Shown one piece after another: positions 19,187 through 29,233 of a stretch of 64,000 nt of DNA (the first letter of the stretch is position 1; every line of letters starts with the position of its first letter). This DNA comes from Gammaproteobacteria bacterium (GTDB lineage Bacteria > Pseudomonadota > Gammaproteobacteria > Steroidobacterales > Woeseiaceae), in assembly GCA_022600955.1 (NCBI GenBank), contig JAHZJK010000004.1:1-64000 (forward strand). The letters are read 5' to 3'. The translations under genes were made by a program, and so were the position numbers. The notes under the pieces were generated by a model that made no database searches, was not told the DNA's origin, and worked only from the letters and a program-made list of their open reading frames with translations.

Positions 19187-19678
19187 CTAGATACCGTCTG
19201 CATCTTCCAGCAGCGCTACGGTCGCCCGTCGGACGCGCGCGGATACGTCCTCGCTGCCGAGCGTGATGATGAATTGCCTATCGGCCCTGGGGTGCTCAAA
19301 CAGAACTTGGAGCGCTTCTTCCCGAACACGGCTGTTCTGGTCGGTCATCAATACCAGTGCGGTCTCAAGCGCCGCAAAGCTGTCATTTCCTGCCAGCAAT
19401 GTAAGCCCGCGCACACGCTCCTTCGAATTCACACTTGTCGCCATAACGACAGCACGTTGTTCATCGTCAACTAACAGATCGGCTGGCTGGCTGGGCGGCA
19501 GATGCTCATCGTCGTTGTCGTGCATAACGAGCAGTCGAGACGTTTCAGGGTGTTGTTTATCTTCAATTAGCACGTAGTTCGACTCCGGCAACAAGAACTC
19601 GCCTTGAGCGGTCAGTGAAAAAAGCAGTGCGAGACCCACCGAAGTCCCGCACTGTCTGCCATTGGCAAATTTACTCAT
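19187..19678 (-). CDS. Exported HEAT-repeat protein
   Basis: This 163-aa protein has a signal-like N-terminus (SVGLALLFSLTAQG) and a linker. Its C-terminal half contains repeated helix pairs of the HEAT type (SVNSKERVRGLTLLAGNDSFAALETALVLMTDQNSRVREEALQVLFEHP; SEDVSARVRRATVALLED). HEAT repeats are scaffolds for protein contacts; the partner is unknown. It overlaps the upstream secreted-protein gene by a few bases and is followed after one base by the glycosyltransferase-like gene, so the three form an operon. Confidence 0.65.
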   Translation of the reverse strand: MSKFANGRQCGTSVGLALLFSLTAQGEFLLPESNYVLIEDKQHPETSRLLVMHDNDDEHLPPSQPADLLVDDEQRAVVMATSVNSKERVRGLTLLAGNDSFAALETALVLMTDQNSRVREEALQVLFEHPRADRQFIITLGSEDVSARVRRATVALLEDADGI

Positions 19679-20474
19679 CGTCTTGTAACAGAAAACAACT
19701 TTCGATTGCCGTCTGGTTCCAGCTCACTTCGCGGGCAAGTACCTCGTACTTGAACGTGTCGCTTTGCGTGAGGAACTCCTCTGGAACCGTCATCGCCGTG
19801 ACACCCGGAGGCAGGATGACACTCAGGACACTCGCAAACTCTTCGCCATTGGGAGTCTCGAGTTCAGCCTCAACAACGAGTTGGTAGTTGAATATGGAAA
19901 TGTCTGGCGAATCCTGCGGGTTGCCGAGCGATGCGTGGGTCCGGGCTACCGGGTCCCAAGCGATCACCACGTCACCTTCCACGGTTGGGGCGTCGTATCC
20001 AGGTTCCTCGTCGTCGCACTGCATTGCAACTGCAGTCCCGTTCACCGTTGGATTTGGCGGTGCCGGCATCGCATGGGTTAGCTCGGTTTCGCTTTCCAGT
20101 TCTTCACCGTCCAATGTAATTCCTTCCACCTCGTAAGTGCCTGCCGGGAAGCGTCGGAAAAAGGTTGCCGGTGCCAGATCATCAAATTGCGGCTCAGCAC
20201 TTTCGAAAAATATCTCTGTAAGGCCTTGTCGCCGCAGTCGGCCTTTTACTCTTGCGTTGAGCAGAGTTCTTTCGTTCTTGTCTTCTATTGTGAGCCGTTT
20301 CCACGGTTCGCCATCAATGAGTGAATGGATGCCCAGGTCGCCGTCTGTGTTATTGAGCTCGAAGAAAATCTCGGCCACTGCGAATGGTGTTTCCTCGTCG
20401 TCGGCTACTAGGAGGGCGGGCGACGCTGTGACTGCTACGATCGCAGCGGACGTACAAAATTTTCTGGATTTCAT
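19671..20474 (-). CDS. Secreted protein of unknown function
   Basis: This 267-aa protein has a clear signal peptide (MKSRKFCTSAAIVAVTASPALLVADDEE). The mature part is acidic and beta-rich, including a stretch that looks like a fibronectin/Ig-type fold (TVEGDVVIAWDPVARTHASLGNPQDSPDISIFNYQLVVEAEL), with a Cys near each end. I do not recognise the family. It leads the three-gene operon with the HEAT-repeat and glycosyltransferase-like genes. Confidence 0.55.
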   Translation of the reverse strand: MKSRKFCTSAAIVAVTASPALLVADDEETPFAVAEIFFELNNTDGDLGIHSLIDGEPWKRLTIEDKNERTLLNARVKGRLRRQGLTEIFFESAEPQFDDLAPATFFRRFPAGTYEVEGITLDGEELESETELTHAMPAPPNPTVNGTAVAMQCDDEEPGYDAPTVEGDVVIAWDPVARTHASLGNPQDSPDISIFNYQLVVEAELETPNGEEFASVLSVILPPGVTAMTVPEEFLTQSDTFKYEVLAREVSWNQTAIESCFLLQDDE

Positions 20475-20556
20475 TGCGATTTCTCCTGGCGCGGTTTGCT
20501 CTGGTACCTGTTAGACGGCACACGGTCAGGAAATCGGTTGCGTGAGTGCTAATCGC

Positions 20557-20955
20557 CTACTGGCTATTGCGCGTGAATACCGGCAAATCGTCGCAGATAA
20601 CAGTCCAGGGCTGCTTGTCTTCTGTCCAGATATGGGCGCGCAGAACCGGCGCCGCAGGGTCATCGAGTGCGTTCAGTGAGAGGTCGATTTCGCCCGGGCG
20701 TTCTTCATTTTCGTAGCTGATGCAGGTGCCACAGGCGCTGCACAGACCGCGGCTTACGCCCGGCGAAGAGCGGTGCGAGTGCACGACGCCTTGTACAATC
20801 TTGAGCGTGTCCTTCTCGTAAGTCGCCCAGGCGACGCATGGCGCACCGGCAGATCGCTGGCAACTATGGCAATAGCAGATACAGGCGTGCGACTCCGGTG
20901 CGTCGATACTGAATCGTATCGCGCCACAGAAACAGCCACCCTGGATCAGCGGCAC
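20557..20955 (-). CDS. GFA-family (glutathione-dependent formaldehyde-activating-like) zinc protein
   Basis: This 132-aa protein has the GFA zinc-site Cys pattern: GGCFCGAIRF at the N-terminus, CICYCHSCQR near residue 31, and CSACGTCISY in the middle. The family is named after a formaldehyde-binding enzyme but most members have no proven reaction. It starts directly after the carbonic anhydrase stop codon, so the two are likely co-translated. Confidence 0.85.
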   Translation of the reverse strand: MPLIQGGCFCGAIRFSIDAPESHACICYCHSCQRSAGAPCVAWATYEKDTLKIVQGVVHSHRSSPGVSRGLCSACGTCISYENEERPGEIDLSLNALDDPAAPVLRAHIWTEDKQPWTVICDDLPVFTRNSQ

Positions 20956-21573
20956 CTACAACGCCTCGAAAAACTCGACATTACCCGTTTCCATCGAATA
21001 CTCGGCACCAATAACCTGCAGGTCGCCGCCGGCTATCAGCGATTCGATAATCAATGAACCGTGCGACAGGCGCTCAACCGAGGCACGCACGTTGGCCCGG
21101 ACGGAGTCTCCTACGACGTCATGAGTCTCGTCCTGGCCGTGTTGCGCCAGGACGGGTTCAACTGCGGGTTTGACCCGGTCGACGATCGCGCGCAGGTTTG
21201 GCGAACGCAGGTCGACTTTCTTCGCCAGCTCGTCCAACGTTGCGACTATCGCACCACAATTGCTATGCCCGAGCACTACGACCAGGCGAGTACCAAATTG
21301 TTTTGCGGCAAATTCGATACTGCCTATCTGAGACGGCGCGACAATGTTGCCAGCGACACGAATGACAAACAGATCTCCGAAACCCTGGTCGAAAATCAGC
21401 TCTGTCGGTACACGCGAATCAGAACACGCCAGCACTATGGCAAATGGGGTCTGTGCTTTGGCCAGCTCTGGCTGGTGGCCGCGGTTGACGGTAGAGTTGG
21501 TAACGGCGTCGCCGGATACGAAACGTTGGTTACCATCGCGAAGGCGTTGCAGGGCATCAGCAGGACTTATCAT
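20956..21573 (-). CDS. Beta-class carbonic anhydrase
   Basis: Carbonic anhydrase interconverts CO2 and bicarbonate; here it may supply bicarbonate for biotin carboxylase and purine synthesis. The 205-aa protein has the zinc ligands C50, H103 and C106 (ACSDSR and GHSNCG) and the D52/R54 dyad. The ATG at 21573 (MISPADALQRLRDGNQRF) is the family-like start; the frame continues 12 codons upstream. It lies 25 bp downstream of moeA on the same strand. Confidence 0.92.
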   Translation of the reverse strand: MISPADALQRLRDGNQRFVSGDAVTNSTVNRGHQPELAKAQTPFAIVLACSDSRVPTELIFDQGFGDLFVIRVAGNIVAPSQIGSIEFAAKQFGTRLVVVLGHSNCGAIVATLDELAKKVDLRSPNLRAIVDRVKPAVEPVLAQHGQDETHDVVGDSVRANVRASVERLSHGSLIIESLIAGGDLQVIGAEYSMETGNVEFFEAL

Positions 21574-21598
21574 CCGGCAACAGTAACCTGAAAAACGA

Positions 21599-22804
21599 TC
21601 AGGCGGCAATCCAGCGATGCAAAAAAACGGTCGTGCCCGCGTCGAAGTGCGTTTGCTCCCGCGGTAGTTCTACATAGCCATCGGTTGCCGATAGCGACGC
21701 GAAATCACCCGACGTGTTGGTCTTTACGGGTACGGCAATAACCTGGCCTGAAGTGTTTGAAGTCAATTTTACCGGTTGAAAACAGGTCAGGTCGGGTTTG
21801 AATGAGACGTTGGAAACAAGTACCGCAAACTCGGGTGGGGCTGGCTTGACACCAGCTGCCCGCAGCAGCGCGGGCACAACGTACTGCCGGCAGCACACCA
21901 GCGCCGATACCGGATTGCCGGGCAGCGCGAACACCAGCTGTCCGGCGGGCCCTTTACCAAACCACATCGGTTTTCCAGGCCGCTGGCTGACCTTGTGAAA
22001 AATGACTTCAACATCAAGATCCTTAAGGACATGCGGTACGTAGTCAGCCTTGCCCATGGATACGCCACCACTGAGGATCAGAACCTCCGAATTGCTGAGG
22101 TGGTCAGCAAGCCGTTCGCGCAATGTATCCACATCGTCCTCGATGTGATCGTGGCTGCAACGCTTGTAGCCGTGTGAGCCGAGCAGAGAGATCACAGCGG
22201 GGCCATTGGACATTCGTATCTGATGATCTGCTATCGATTGCCCTGCCGCGACCAGTTCGTTACCCGTTGAGATGACCCGAATCACTGGGTCGCGCGACAC
22301 GGACACCTCGGTCAAGCCACAGGACTCGATTATCGCAATATCCATAGGCGAGATGCGTTTCCCTGCTTGCAGCAAGGCTGCACCGACTTTGAAATCCGAG
22401 CCACGGGGATGCACGAAGCGCCTTGCTTTCACTTCGTAGTCCGCCTCAATCGTCGCGGCACCGTCCGTCGCTGTGGTGCGTTCCACAGGGACTATGCAGT
22501 CTGCGCCAATTGGTAACGCTGCCCCCGTCATGATCTCTATGCAGTGGCCGGCCTGCAATGAGAGCATTGGATCGCCTGCGGCCTGCATGGCCTGTATAGG
22601 AAACTCACGTTGCCCGGACTCATAGTCAGTTGAGGCGAACGCGATGCCGTCCATCATGACGCGGTCGAACGGCGGCTGATCGCGCTCGGCGACAACTGAT
22701 TGCGCGAGAATGCGCCCAGTTGAATCTGAAACCGCAACCACCTCAACAGTGAATTCTGGCGTGGCTGCCAGTACGGCTTGCAGTGCTGCGCCCGTCGTTA
22801 GCAT
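21599..22804 (-). CDS. moeA: Molybdopterin molybdotransferase MoeA
   Basis: MoeA inserts molybdate into adenylated molybdopterin to finish the molybdenum cofactor. The 401-aa protein shows the family motifs (PPFDRVMMDGIAF, ILSGGVSMGKADYVPHVL, ALPGNPVSALV). The ATG at 22804 is seven bases after the purD stop and gives the normal length; the longer open frame into purD is rejected. The Mo-dependent MsrP encoded at 38.6 kb is one likely user of the cofactor. Confidence 0.92.
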   Translation of the reverse strand: MLTTGAALQAVLAATPEFTVEVVAVSDSTGRILAQSVVAERDQPPFDRVMMDGIAFASTDYESGQREFPIQAMQAAGDPMLSLQAGHCIEIMTGAALPIGADCIVPVERTTATDGAATIEADYEVKARRFVHPRGSDFKVGAALLQAGKRISPMDIAIIESCGLTEVSVSRDPVIRVISTGNELVAAGQSIADHQIRMSNGPAVISLLGSHGYKRCSHDHIEDDVDTLRERLADHLSNSEVLILSGGVSMGKADYVPHVLKDLDVEVIFHKVSQRPGKPMWFGKGPAGQLVFALPGNPVSALVCCRQYVVPALLRAAGVKPAPPEFAVLVSNVSFKPDLTCFQPVKLTSNTSGQVIAVPVKTNTSGDFASLSATDGYVELPREQTHFDAGTTVFLHRWIAA

Positions 22805-22811
22805 CTGCTGC

Positions 22812-24092
22812 TCATTTTTTTTCTCGGGCGATCGCACGGTGGCCAATGTCACGCCGACAATAGACGTCCTGCCAGCTGATCTTGTCGACCGCATCGTAGG
22901 CGCTTTCAGCCGCTGCGGCGACGGTATCGCCGAGGCCGACGACGCACAGCACGCGTCCGCCACTCGTAACGATTTTGTCGCCGTTCAGCGCGGTACCGGC
23001 ATGAAACACTTTCTGATCATCGCTCTCGACCGCGTCCAGTCCTGTGATCGGCATACCTTTCGCGTAGCCAGACGGGTAGCCACCCGCTGCCAGCACAACG
23101 CCAAGCGCTGCACGGCTATCCCACGCCACCTGCTGGCCGCCCAGGCTACCATTCAGCGTCGCAATACAAACGTCGTTCAGGCTTGAGCGCAGTCGTGACA
23201 TGATCGGCTGCGTCTCGGGGTCACCCATGCGGCAATTGAACTCGATCACCTTCGGTGTGCCATCTGCCATGATCATCAGTCCGGCATACAGGAAGCCGAG
23301 GTACGGGTAGCCATCTTCACGCATGCCGTGCAGGGTAGGCTCGATGACTTCCTGCATGATGCGCTGTTCAATTTCCGGCGTGACGACGGGCGCGGGCGAG
23401 TATGCGCCCATGCCGCCGGTGTTGGGTCCGACATCGCCTTCGTCGCGGGCTTTGTGGTCCTGCGATGTCGCCAGCGGAATCACTGATTCTCCGTCCGTGA
23501 TGACGATAAAGCTGGCTTCCTCACCCGCGAGATACTCCTCGACTACGATTCGTGCGCCGGCATCGCCAAAGGCTCCACCATCGAGCATATCGGTCGCCGC
23601 TGCCTCAGCTTCTGCAAGTGTCATAGCGACGATGACACCCTTGCCGGCTGCAAGGCCGTCGGCCTTGATTACGATTGGAGCACCGCAACTGCGGATGTAG
23701 TCGAGTGCCGGGGCCAGGTCGGTGAAATTCTGATACGCCGCAGTAGGAATGTCGTGTCGAGCGAGAAAATCCTTGGTGAATGCCTTGGAGCCTTCCAGTT
23801 GTGCTGCTGCAGCGGTCGGTCCGAAGCACGGCAAGCCGAGCTCGTTAAAGCGGTCAACGAGACCTGCCACCAACGGTGCCTCGGGCCCAACAATCGTTAA
23901 GCTTACTTGCTCGTCCCGTGCGAGTTGCGCGAGCGCTTCGATGTCATCGGGTGACACGGCAACATTGCGTACCCCTGATTCGGTTGCCGTTCCGGCGTTG
24001 CCCGGCGCAACCAGTACTTCATCGGCGTCCTGCGCACATTTCCACGCGAGGGCATGTTCGCGACCACCGCTGCCGATAATGAGTACCTTCAT
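22812..24092 (-). CDS. purD: Phosphoribosylamine--glycine ligase PurD
   Basis: PurD makes glycinamide ribonucleotide, step 2 of de novo purine synthesis. The 426-aa ATP-grasp protein begins MKVLIIGSGGREHALAWK and carries PNTGGMGAYSPAP and the EFNCRMGDPETQ motif. It lies three bases after purH on the same strand, the common purHD order. Confidence 0.96.
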   Translation of the reverse strand: MKVLIIGSGGREHALAWKCAQDADEVLVAPGNAGTATESGVRNVAVSPDDIEALAQLARDEQVSLTIVGPEAPLVAGLVDRFNELGLPCFGPTAAAAQLEGSKAFTKDFLARHDIPTAAYQNFTDLAPALDYIRSCGAPIVIKADGLAAGKGVIVAMTLAEAEAAATDMLDGGAFGDAGARIVVEEYLAGEEASFIVITDGESVIPLATSQDHKARDEGDVGPNTGGMGAYSPAPVVTPEIEQRIMQEVIEPTLHGMREDGYPYLGFLYAGLMIMADGTPKVIEFNCRMGDPETQPIMSRLRSSLNDVCIATLNGSLGGQQVAWDSRAALGVVLAAGGYPSGYAKGMPITGLDAVESDDQKVFHAGTALNGDKIVTSGGRVLCVVGLGDTVAAAAESAYDAVDKISWQDVYCRRDIGHRAIAREKK

Positions 24093-24095
24093 ATA

Positions 24096-25646
24096 CTAGT
24101 GCCTGAAATGCCGCATGCCGGTGAACACCATTGCCAGACCGTGCTCGTTCGCAGCCTGGATAACCTCGTCGTCTCGCATCGAGCCGCCTGGCTGGATGAT
24201 AGCCGATATTCCGGTTGCCGCCGCAGCATCAATGCCATCGCGGAACGGGAAGAAGGCATCCGATGCCATCACAGACCCGGCAATCTCAAGTTCCTCATCT
24301 GCAGCCTTGATGGCCGCAATCCTGGTGCTGTAAACGCGACTCATCTGCCCTGCGCCAACGCCAATCGTCATGTTGTCTTTGCAGAAAATGATGGCGTTGG
24401 ACTTGACGTACTTGACGACGGTCCACGCGAACAGCATGTCCTGTATCTGTTGCGGCGTCGGAGCCAGCTCGCTCACTACTTTGAGGTCGCCTGCTGTGAT
24501 CAAGCCCATGTCGCTGCTCTGCACTAACAGGCCACCTGAAACCTTCTTGAAATCGAAACCGCCGGCGGTGCTTTCGGGCCAGGCGCCGGTTTCCAGGATA
24601 CGTATGTTTTTCTTGGCGGCACAGGCCTCAGCCGCTGCCGCATCAATCGACGGAGCGATAATTACTTCGACGAATTGACGGTCAACAATTGCTGCGGCGG
24701 TTTTTTCATCCAGCGGTCGGTTGAATGCAATTATGCCGCCGAATGCAGACGTCGGGTCAGTCTTGAAAGCTTTTTCATAGGCTTCGAAAATATCGTTGGC
24801 GACCGCGACACCACAGGGATTAGCGTGCTTGACGATCACGCAGGCCGGATGCTCGAACTGTTTGACGCATTCCAAAGCTGCGTCGCTGTCAGCGATGTTG
24901 TTGTAGGAGAGGGCTTTGCCTTGCAGTTGCCGGGCTGTCGCAAGCGATCCCGGCACGGCCTGCTGGTCGACATAGAATGCCGCTTCCTGGTGCGGGTTCT
25001 CGCCGTAACGCAGTTTTTCCGACAACGTGCCCGAATACAGGAAGCGGTTTCCCAGTACATCATCTTGCAATGACGACGAGAGATAGCGGCTGATCGCAGT
25101 GTCGTAACTCGCGGTGTGCGCATAGGCCTTGGCTGCAAGTCGACGCCGGGTGTCGATACCGAGGTCATCATTCTGCAATGCATGCAGTACGTTCTCGTAG
25201 TCGCCTGGCTCGACGATTACAGCGACTCCATCGTGGTTTTTTGATGCGGCCCGAATCATGGCGGGTCCACCTATATCTATATTCTCAATTGCATCTTCTA
25301 TGGTCGCATCATCGCGCGCGATAGTCTGTTCGAACGGATACAGGTTAACGACGAGAAGGTCGATCGGCTCAATACCGTGTTCGTCCATCGTTGCTTCGTC
25401 TGTACCTCGACGCCCGAGCAATCCTCCGTGAATGACGGGATGCAATGTCTTGACGCGTCCATCCATGATTTCCGGAAAACCGGTTTTCTCGGACACTTCG
25501 ATGACGTCCAGGCCGGCTTCGCGTAATTGCCTGCAGGTTCCGCCCGTGGAGAGTACTTCGATGCCGAGCTCGGCGAGGCCTGAAACAAAAGGAATTAGTC
25601 CACGCTTGTCAGAAACACTGACCAGCGCGCGTCGTACGTTAAACAT
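24096..25646 (-). CDS. purH: Bifunctional AICAR transformylase/IMP cyclohydrolase PurH
   Basis: PurH catalyses the last two steps of IMP synthesis. The 516-aa protein has the N-terminal MGS-like cyclohydrolase domain ([20 protein letters not shown]) and the C-terminal transformylase domain ([25 protein letters not shown]). It follows fis by 32 bp on the same strand, so purine genes may be read from the dusB-fis promoter. No purine riboswitch was seen in the gap. Confidence 0.96.
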   Translation of the reverse strand: MFNVRRALVSVSDKRGLIPFVSGLAELGIEVLSTGGTCRQLREAGLDVIEVSEKTGFPEIMDGRVKTLHPVIHGGLLGRRGTDEATMDEHGIEPIDLLVVNLYPFEQTIARDDATIEDAIENIDIGGPAMIRAASKNHDGVAVIVEPGDYENVLHALQNDDLGIDTRRRLAAKAYAHTASYDTAISRYLSSSLQDDVLGNRFLYSGTLSEKLRYGENPHQEAAFYVDQQAVPGSLATARQLQGKALSYNNIADSDAALECVKQFEHPACVIVKHANPCGVAVANDIFEAYEKAFKTDPTSAFGGIIAFNRPLDEKTAAAIVDRQFVEVIIAPSIDAAAAEACAAKKNIRILETGAWPESTAGGFDFKKVSGGLLVQSSDMGLITAGDLKVVSELAPTPQQIQDMLFAWTVVKYVKSNAIIFCKDNMTIGVGAGQMSRVYSTRIAAIKAADEELEIAGSVMASDAFFPFRDGIDAAAATGISAIIQPGGSMRDDEVIQAANEHGLAMVFTGMRHFRH

Positions 25647-25678
25647 TAAATCACCTGGAAAATAGGGGAGGGGGAGTC

Positions 25679-25966
25679 TTACCGCAGAAGCGAGTAGGTT
25701 CTGAGCTTCTTGCGTAGTGTGCCGCGATTCAGACCGAGAATGCCTGCTGCCTGGCTCTGGTTGCCCTGAGTGTAGTCCATAACAGCCTTGAACAACGGTC
25801 GCTCTACTTCGCTGATGACGAGGTCATACAGGTCACCGGGACGATCACCGTTCATTGTTGTGAAGTATTGATCCAGAGCATCTTCTGTGTGTTTACAGAG
25901 TGGTTTCTTGCTGGCTTTCGACTGGAGCGTGTTGCTGTTTTTGTTTTTATTGCCCAAGGTGGTCAA
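25679..25966 (-). CDS. fis: Nucleoid-associated DNA-binding protein Fis
   Basis: Fis bends DNA and regulates rRNA and growth-linked genes. The 95-aa protein ends with the helix-turn-helix [24 protein letters not shown], nearly as in E. coli, preceded by the dimerisation helices. It follows dusB, the standard gammaproteobacterial dusB-fis pair. Confidence 0.95.
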   Translation of the reverse strand: MTTLGNKNKNSNTLQSKASKKPLCKHTEDALDQYFTTMNGDRPGDLYDLVISEVERPLFKAVMDYTQGNQSQAAGILGLNRGTLRKKLRTYSLLR

Positions 25967-26017
25967 ATCCTGAAATACATGCCCGTTGCTACGGGTCTAA
26001 ACTCCCCACTTCAGAAT

Positions 26018-27019
26018 TTACGCCGCCAAAGATTCGCCTCCGTCCTCTCTTTCGAAGTAGTTCTTTGTCAGGCTAATCTGTTCTGAAGCACTATCGACGC
26101 GCACCACCTGGTGACGAAATTCGTCGGCATTTGCCAGGCTGTTGCAATACCAGGTCAGGTGCTTGCGAGCCACTCGAACCCCGGTTATATCCCCATAGAA
26201 CCGGTGTAGTTCTCTCAAGTGGTCGAGCATAGTATCACGCAATTCGTTTTTATCCAGTTGCGGTTTTTCACTACCTGGACTGATGATCTGATTCAGTTCT
26301 CGGAAAATCCACGGGCGTCCCTGCGCACCACGGCCGATCATCAAGCCATCGCAGTTCGTTAGGCGCAACACTTCAAGCGACTTCTCGGCTGTCGTCACGT
26401 CTCCATTGGCAATGACTGGAATGCTAACCCCCTGTTTTACGCGCGCGATCGTGTCGAATTCTGCAGAACCCTTGTATCGGCACGCGCGAGTGCGGCCATG
26501 AATGGCGAGAGACTGAATGCCACAATCCTCGGCGATACGTGCGATAACATCGGCATTCCTGTGCTCCGTGTCCCAGCCAGTCCGTATCTTGAGTGTAACG
26601 GGTACCGCAACCGCAGTGACAACGCTCGTCAGAATCCTGGCCACGAGCTTCTCGTCTTTGAGGAGTGCCGATCCGGCGAGTTTCTTGCAAACTTTCTTGG
26701 CGGGACAGCCCATATTGATGTCTACGATCTGTGCGCCACGTTGCACACAGGCGCGTGCGGCGCCAGCCAGTTGGTCAGGTTCCGAGCCGGCGATCTGCAC
26801 AACTACAGGCTCCGCATCGAGATCAAGATCCAGGCGGTGCCGGGACTTTGTTGTTTGCCAGAGACTGGTATCGGCCGTGGTCATTTCCGAGGTGGTCATT
26901 CCCGCCCCGTAATTCCGGCAGATGCGCCGAAACGGTGCGTCAGTAACGCCGGCCATCGGCGCGAGTACAAACGGTGACGACAGAAGGTATGGGCCGATCT
27001 TTAGCGCTGGAATCTCCAT
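26018..27019 (-). CDS. dusB: tRNA-dihydrouridine synthase DusB
   Basis: DusB reduces uridine to dihydrouridine in the tRNA D-loop using FMN and NADPH. The 333-aa protein has the FMN motif APMAGVTDAPFRRICR, the catalytic region NMGCPAKKVCKKLAGSALL with the active Cys, and IHGRTRACRYKGSA. It lies 51 bp upstream of fis on the same strand. Confidence 0.95.
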   Translation of the reverse strand: MEIPALKIGPYLLSSPFVLAPMAGVTDAPFRRICRNYGAGMTTSEMTTADTSLWQTTKSRHRLDLDLDAEPVVVQIAGSEPDQLAGAARACVQRGAQIVDINMGCPAKKVCKKLAGSALLKDEKLVARILTSVVTAVAVPVTLKIRTGWDTEHRNADVIARIAEDCGIQSLAIHGRTRACRYKGSAEFDTIARVKQGVSIPVIANGDVTTAEKSLEVLRLTNCDGLMIGRGAQGRPWIFRELNQIISPGSEKPQLDKNELRDTMLDHLRELHRFYGDITGVRVARKHLTWYCNSLANADEFRHQVVRVDSASEQISLTKNYFEREDGGESLAA

Positions 27020-27028
27020 TAGGAGATA

Positions 27029-29230
27029 TTACTTGAAATCGTCGATCGCGCAGCTAAGTCGTTCGCCCTCGAGACGGTAGCAGACATTCAGTTTGAAGCC
27101 GGTGACATTCTCAGCTGGCGAGTTGATCGACATGACTGCATTGAATGTGTTGCCAGGCCTGACATGTTTGCGGGGGTCTACGTTCTCGGGCAAATATTCC
27201 GCCGGATCCAGCACGTGGCTGCCAATCGTCTCTTCAAATCGGTCTGTCAGCGAAATTGCGATTAGTGGGTAGGGCAACGGTTTGTCCGATTGATTGCCGA
27301 GGCGTGAGTAGATCGTCAGTTCGTCGGCACCGTCATCGGCATCCGTGTTCCCCTGGCTTACTTCGAAACGCCAGCCGGCGACATCCCAGGCCGGCTGCAG
27401 AGGCTGCCCGATCGCACGGTAGATGGGCCCAACAGTCTGATTGAATGCAGGGATAGTCGCGAGCGCCTCGCGCGACTGGTGGATGACCTGTGCGACTAGC
27501 AGGACTGCGAGTACGCTGATGCCAGCGACCAGACGCGTACGGTTTCCGCCGGACTCAACTGCGACCGCGGCTTCCGCCGCTTTCGCGATTTCATTGAGTT
27601 CTGCCGCTGCCGCCTTGTCAGCAGCAATCTTTTCGTTATCGAGTGCACTCCTGACGATTTCGCCTTCCATGATGATCGATTCGAAACCGCTATCGTCTTC
27701 GTTCTCGGTGAAAGCATCGCTGACTGCGTTGCCACCTGGTTCGTCCGCCGGCGTATGCGAATTTTCGCCTGCGGCATCTTCAGCCCGTTCCTCCGGAATA
27801 ACCATCGTGGATGCGAAGCCGTCTTCGTCCTCGACGGCAAGCGCCATAAGTTCCTGATCGATCAACCTGTTGACCGTCTGTTCGGCCTCGCTCAGTGGCG
27901 CGACGAAGTGCTCGTCCTGCGAGTCAGTCGCGGCTTCATCCCGCGGGTCGTTGATTTCCAGGGCAGCGAGCTCATCCTCGATCGAGGGGCTCGCCGAGTC
28001 AGGCTCTTCCTGCTCCGCAGCAAAATCGAATTGCGTAGTTTCGCCTGCGACTACTTCCAGATCGTCGACCGCTTCGTCAATGTCGTCGCCGATGTCTTCT
28101 GACTCGCTAGCCGCCTCGGGGACGCTGGCTTCTTGTAGTTCGTCGATCTGCAGTTCGTCAATTTCATCAAGTTTTTCAAGTTCTTCGTCATCTTCGACGG
28201 CCTCGATAAGTTCTTCAGTGGCGCTGTCCGTGTAGTCCGGGCCGTCCTTATCAAACTCGAGCTCTTCCAGTTCGTGCATACCGCTCAGGTCAATGCCCAT
28301 CGCCTCAGCCTGCAGGGCGAACTGCGTGTCGACATCCAGCGGCTCATCGGAGTTGTCGTCGGCAATTGGTTCGGGTTGCTTTTCAAGTTCGGGTTCGTCA
28401 TCCGGGACGTCACTCTTTTCTGGCTCGACGACCGGGCTCGAGATCTCTTCCGACTCGACAGCCGGGCTCGCGACTTCTTCGGCAAGATCCTGAAACTCAC
28501 CGAGTATGTCATTCCATTCTTCCGGGTCGCTCAGTGTGATTTCGGGGAGTGGTTCCTCGCGCATGGGTTCGGGCGTGTTGTCCTGCACCTGCTCGCTCGA
28601 CGCAACAGGGGGTGCCACGTAAGAAGACTCCCGATCAAGATCAAAGTCGTCCGGCAATGGGGTGTTGTCGTCAAAGCGAATTTCGTCAACGGAGGTTGAG
28701 CCGAACTGATTCGCCGATTCGTCAAAAATTTCCGGCGAATCGACAACTTCAGGCGTCTTGGTCAGAAACTCGTCGACTGGCGTAGGCGATTCGTCAAGAA
28801 ATTCATCCAGTTCGTCCAGAGCTGAAGCGCCAACAACATCGTCCGAGCCATCCACAATATTGGCATTGTCATCGTCGGCGGCAGGCTCAGCGGCCTCGTC
28901 TTCATCGAGGACGCGCCACTCAACCCCGGTATCTTCTATCTTGATATCCGAACCAGCCAGTTCATCAAGCGTTTTCAGAAGCGCGGCACTCTGTTCGGCA
29001 GAAATCGACCTCGGCAACGTCTCACCGTGTTCCGGGGGCTCGGGCGTCAATTCCGGCAATGCCGGCTCATGCGTCACTGGCGCTGCCTGAGCGGGCATAT
29101 CTTCAGACAGATACGCCAACGCGTTGAATGCGTTTCCACATCCACCACAGCGCACCTTGCCGGCAGCCTGTTTCAGGACTTCAGCTGTGACTTTAAATGC
29201 TGTATCGCAATCGGGGCATTGGGTATACAT
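27029..29230 (-). CDS. Long acidic zinc-ribbon/DUF3426 membrane protein
   Basis: This 733-aa protein starts with an MJ0042-type zinc ribbon (CPDCDTAF...VRCGGCGNAF, Cys pairs at about residues 5/8 and 28/31). It then has about 500 residues very rich in Glu, Asp and Ser, probably disordered, a membrane helix (LVAGISVLAVLLVAQVIH, about residue 565) and a C-terminal DUF3426 domain. Homologues of this layout are usually nearer 250-400 aa, so the acidic spacer is unusually long. It sits between prmA and dusB; the function is unknown. Confidence 0.8.
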   Translation of the reverse strand: MYTQCPDCDTAFKVTAEVLKQAAGKVRCGGCGNAFNALAYLSEDMPAQAAPVTHEPALPELTPEPPEHGETLPRSISAEQSAALLKTLDELAGSDIKIEDTGVEWRVLDEDEAAEPAADDDNANIVDGSDDVVGASALDELDEFLDESPTPVDEFLTKTPEVVDSPEIFDESANQFGSTSVDEIRFDDNTPLPDDFDLDRESSYVAPPVASSEQVQDNTPEPMREEPLPEITLSDPEEWNDILGEFQDLAEEVASPAVESEEISSPVVEPEKSDVPDDEPELEKQPEPIADDNSDEPLDVDTQFALQAEAMGIDLSGMHELEELEFDKDGPDYTDSATEELIEAVEDDEELEKLDEIDELQIDELQEASVPEAASESEDIGDDIDEAVDDLEVVAGETTQFDFAAEQEEPDSASPSIEDELAALEINDPRDEAATDSQDEHFVAPLSEAEQTVNRLIDQELMALAVEDEDGFASTMVIPEERAEDAAGENSHTPADEPGGNAVSDAFTENEDDSGFESIIMEGEIVRSALDNEKIAADKAAAAELNEIAKAAEAAVAVESGGNRTRLVAGISVLAVLLVAQVIHQSREALATIPAFNQTVGPIYRAIGQPLQPAWDVAGWRFEVSQGNTDADDGADELTIYSRLGNQSDKPLPYPLIAISLTDRFEETIGSHVLDPAEYLPENVDPRKHVRPGNTFNAVMSINSPAENVTGFKLNVCYRLEGERLSCAIDDFK

Positions 29231-29233
29231 CGC

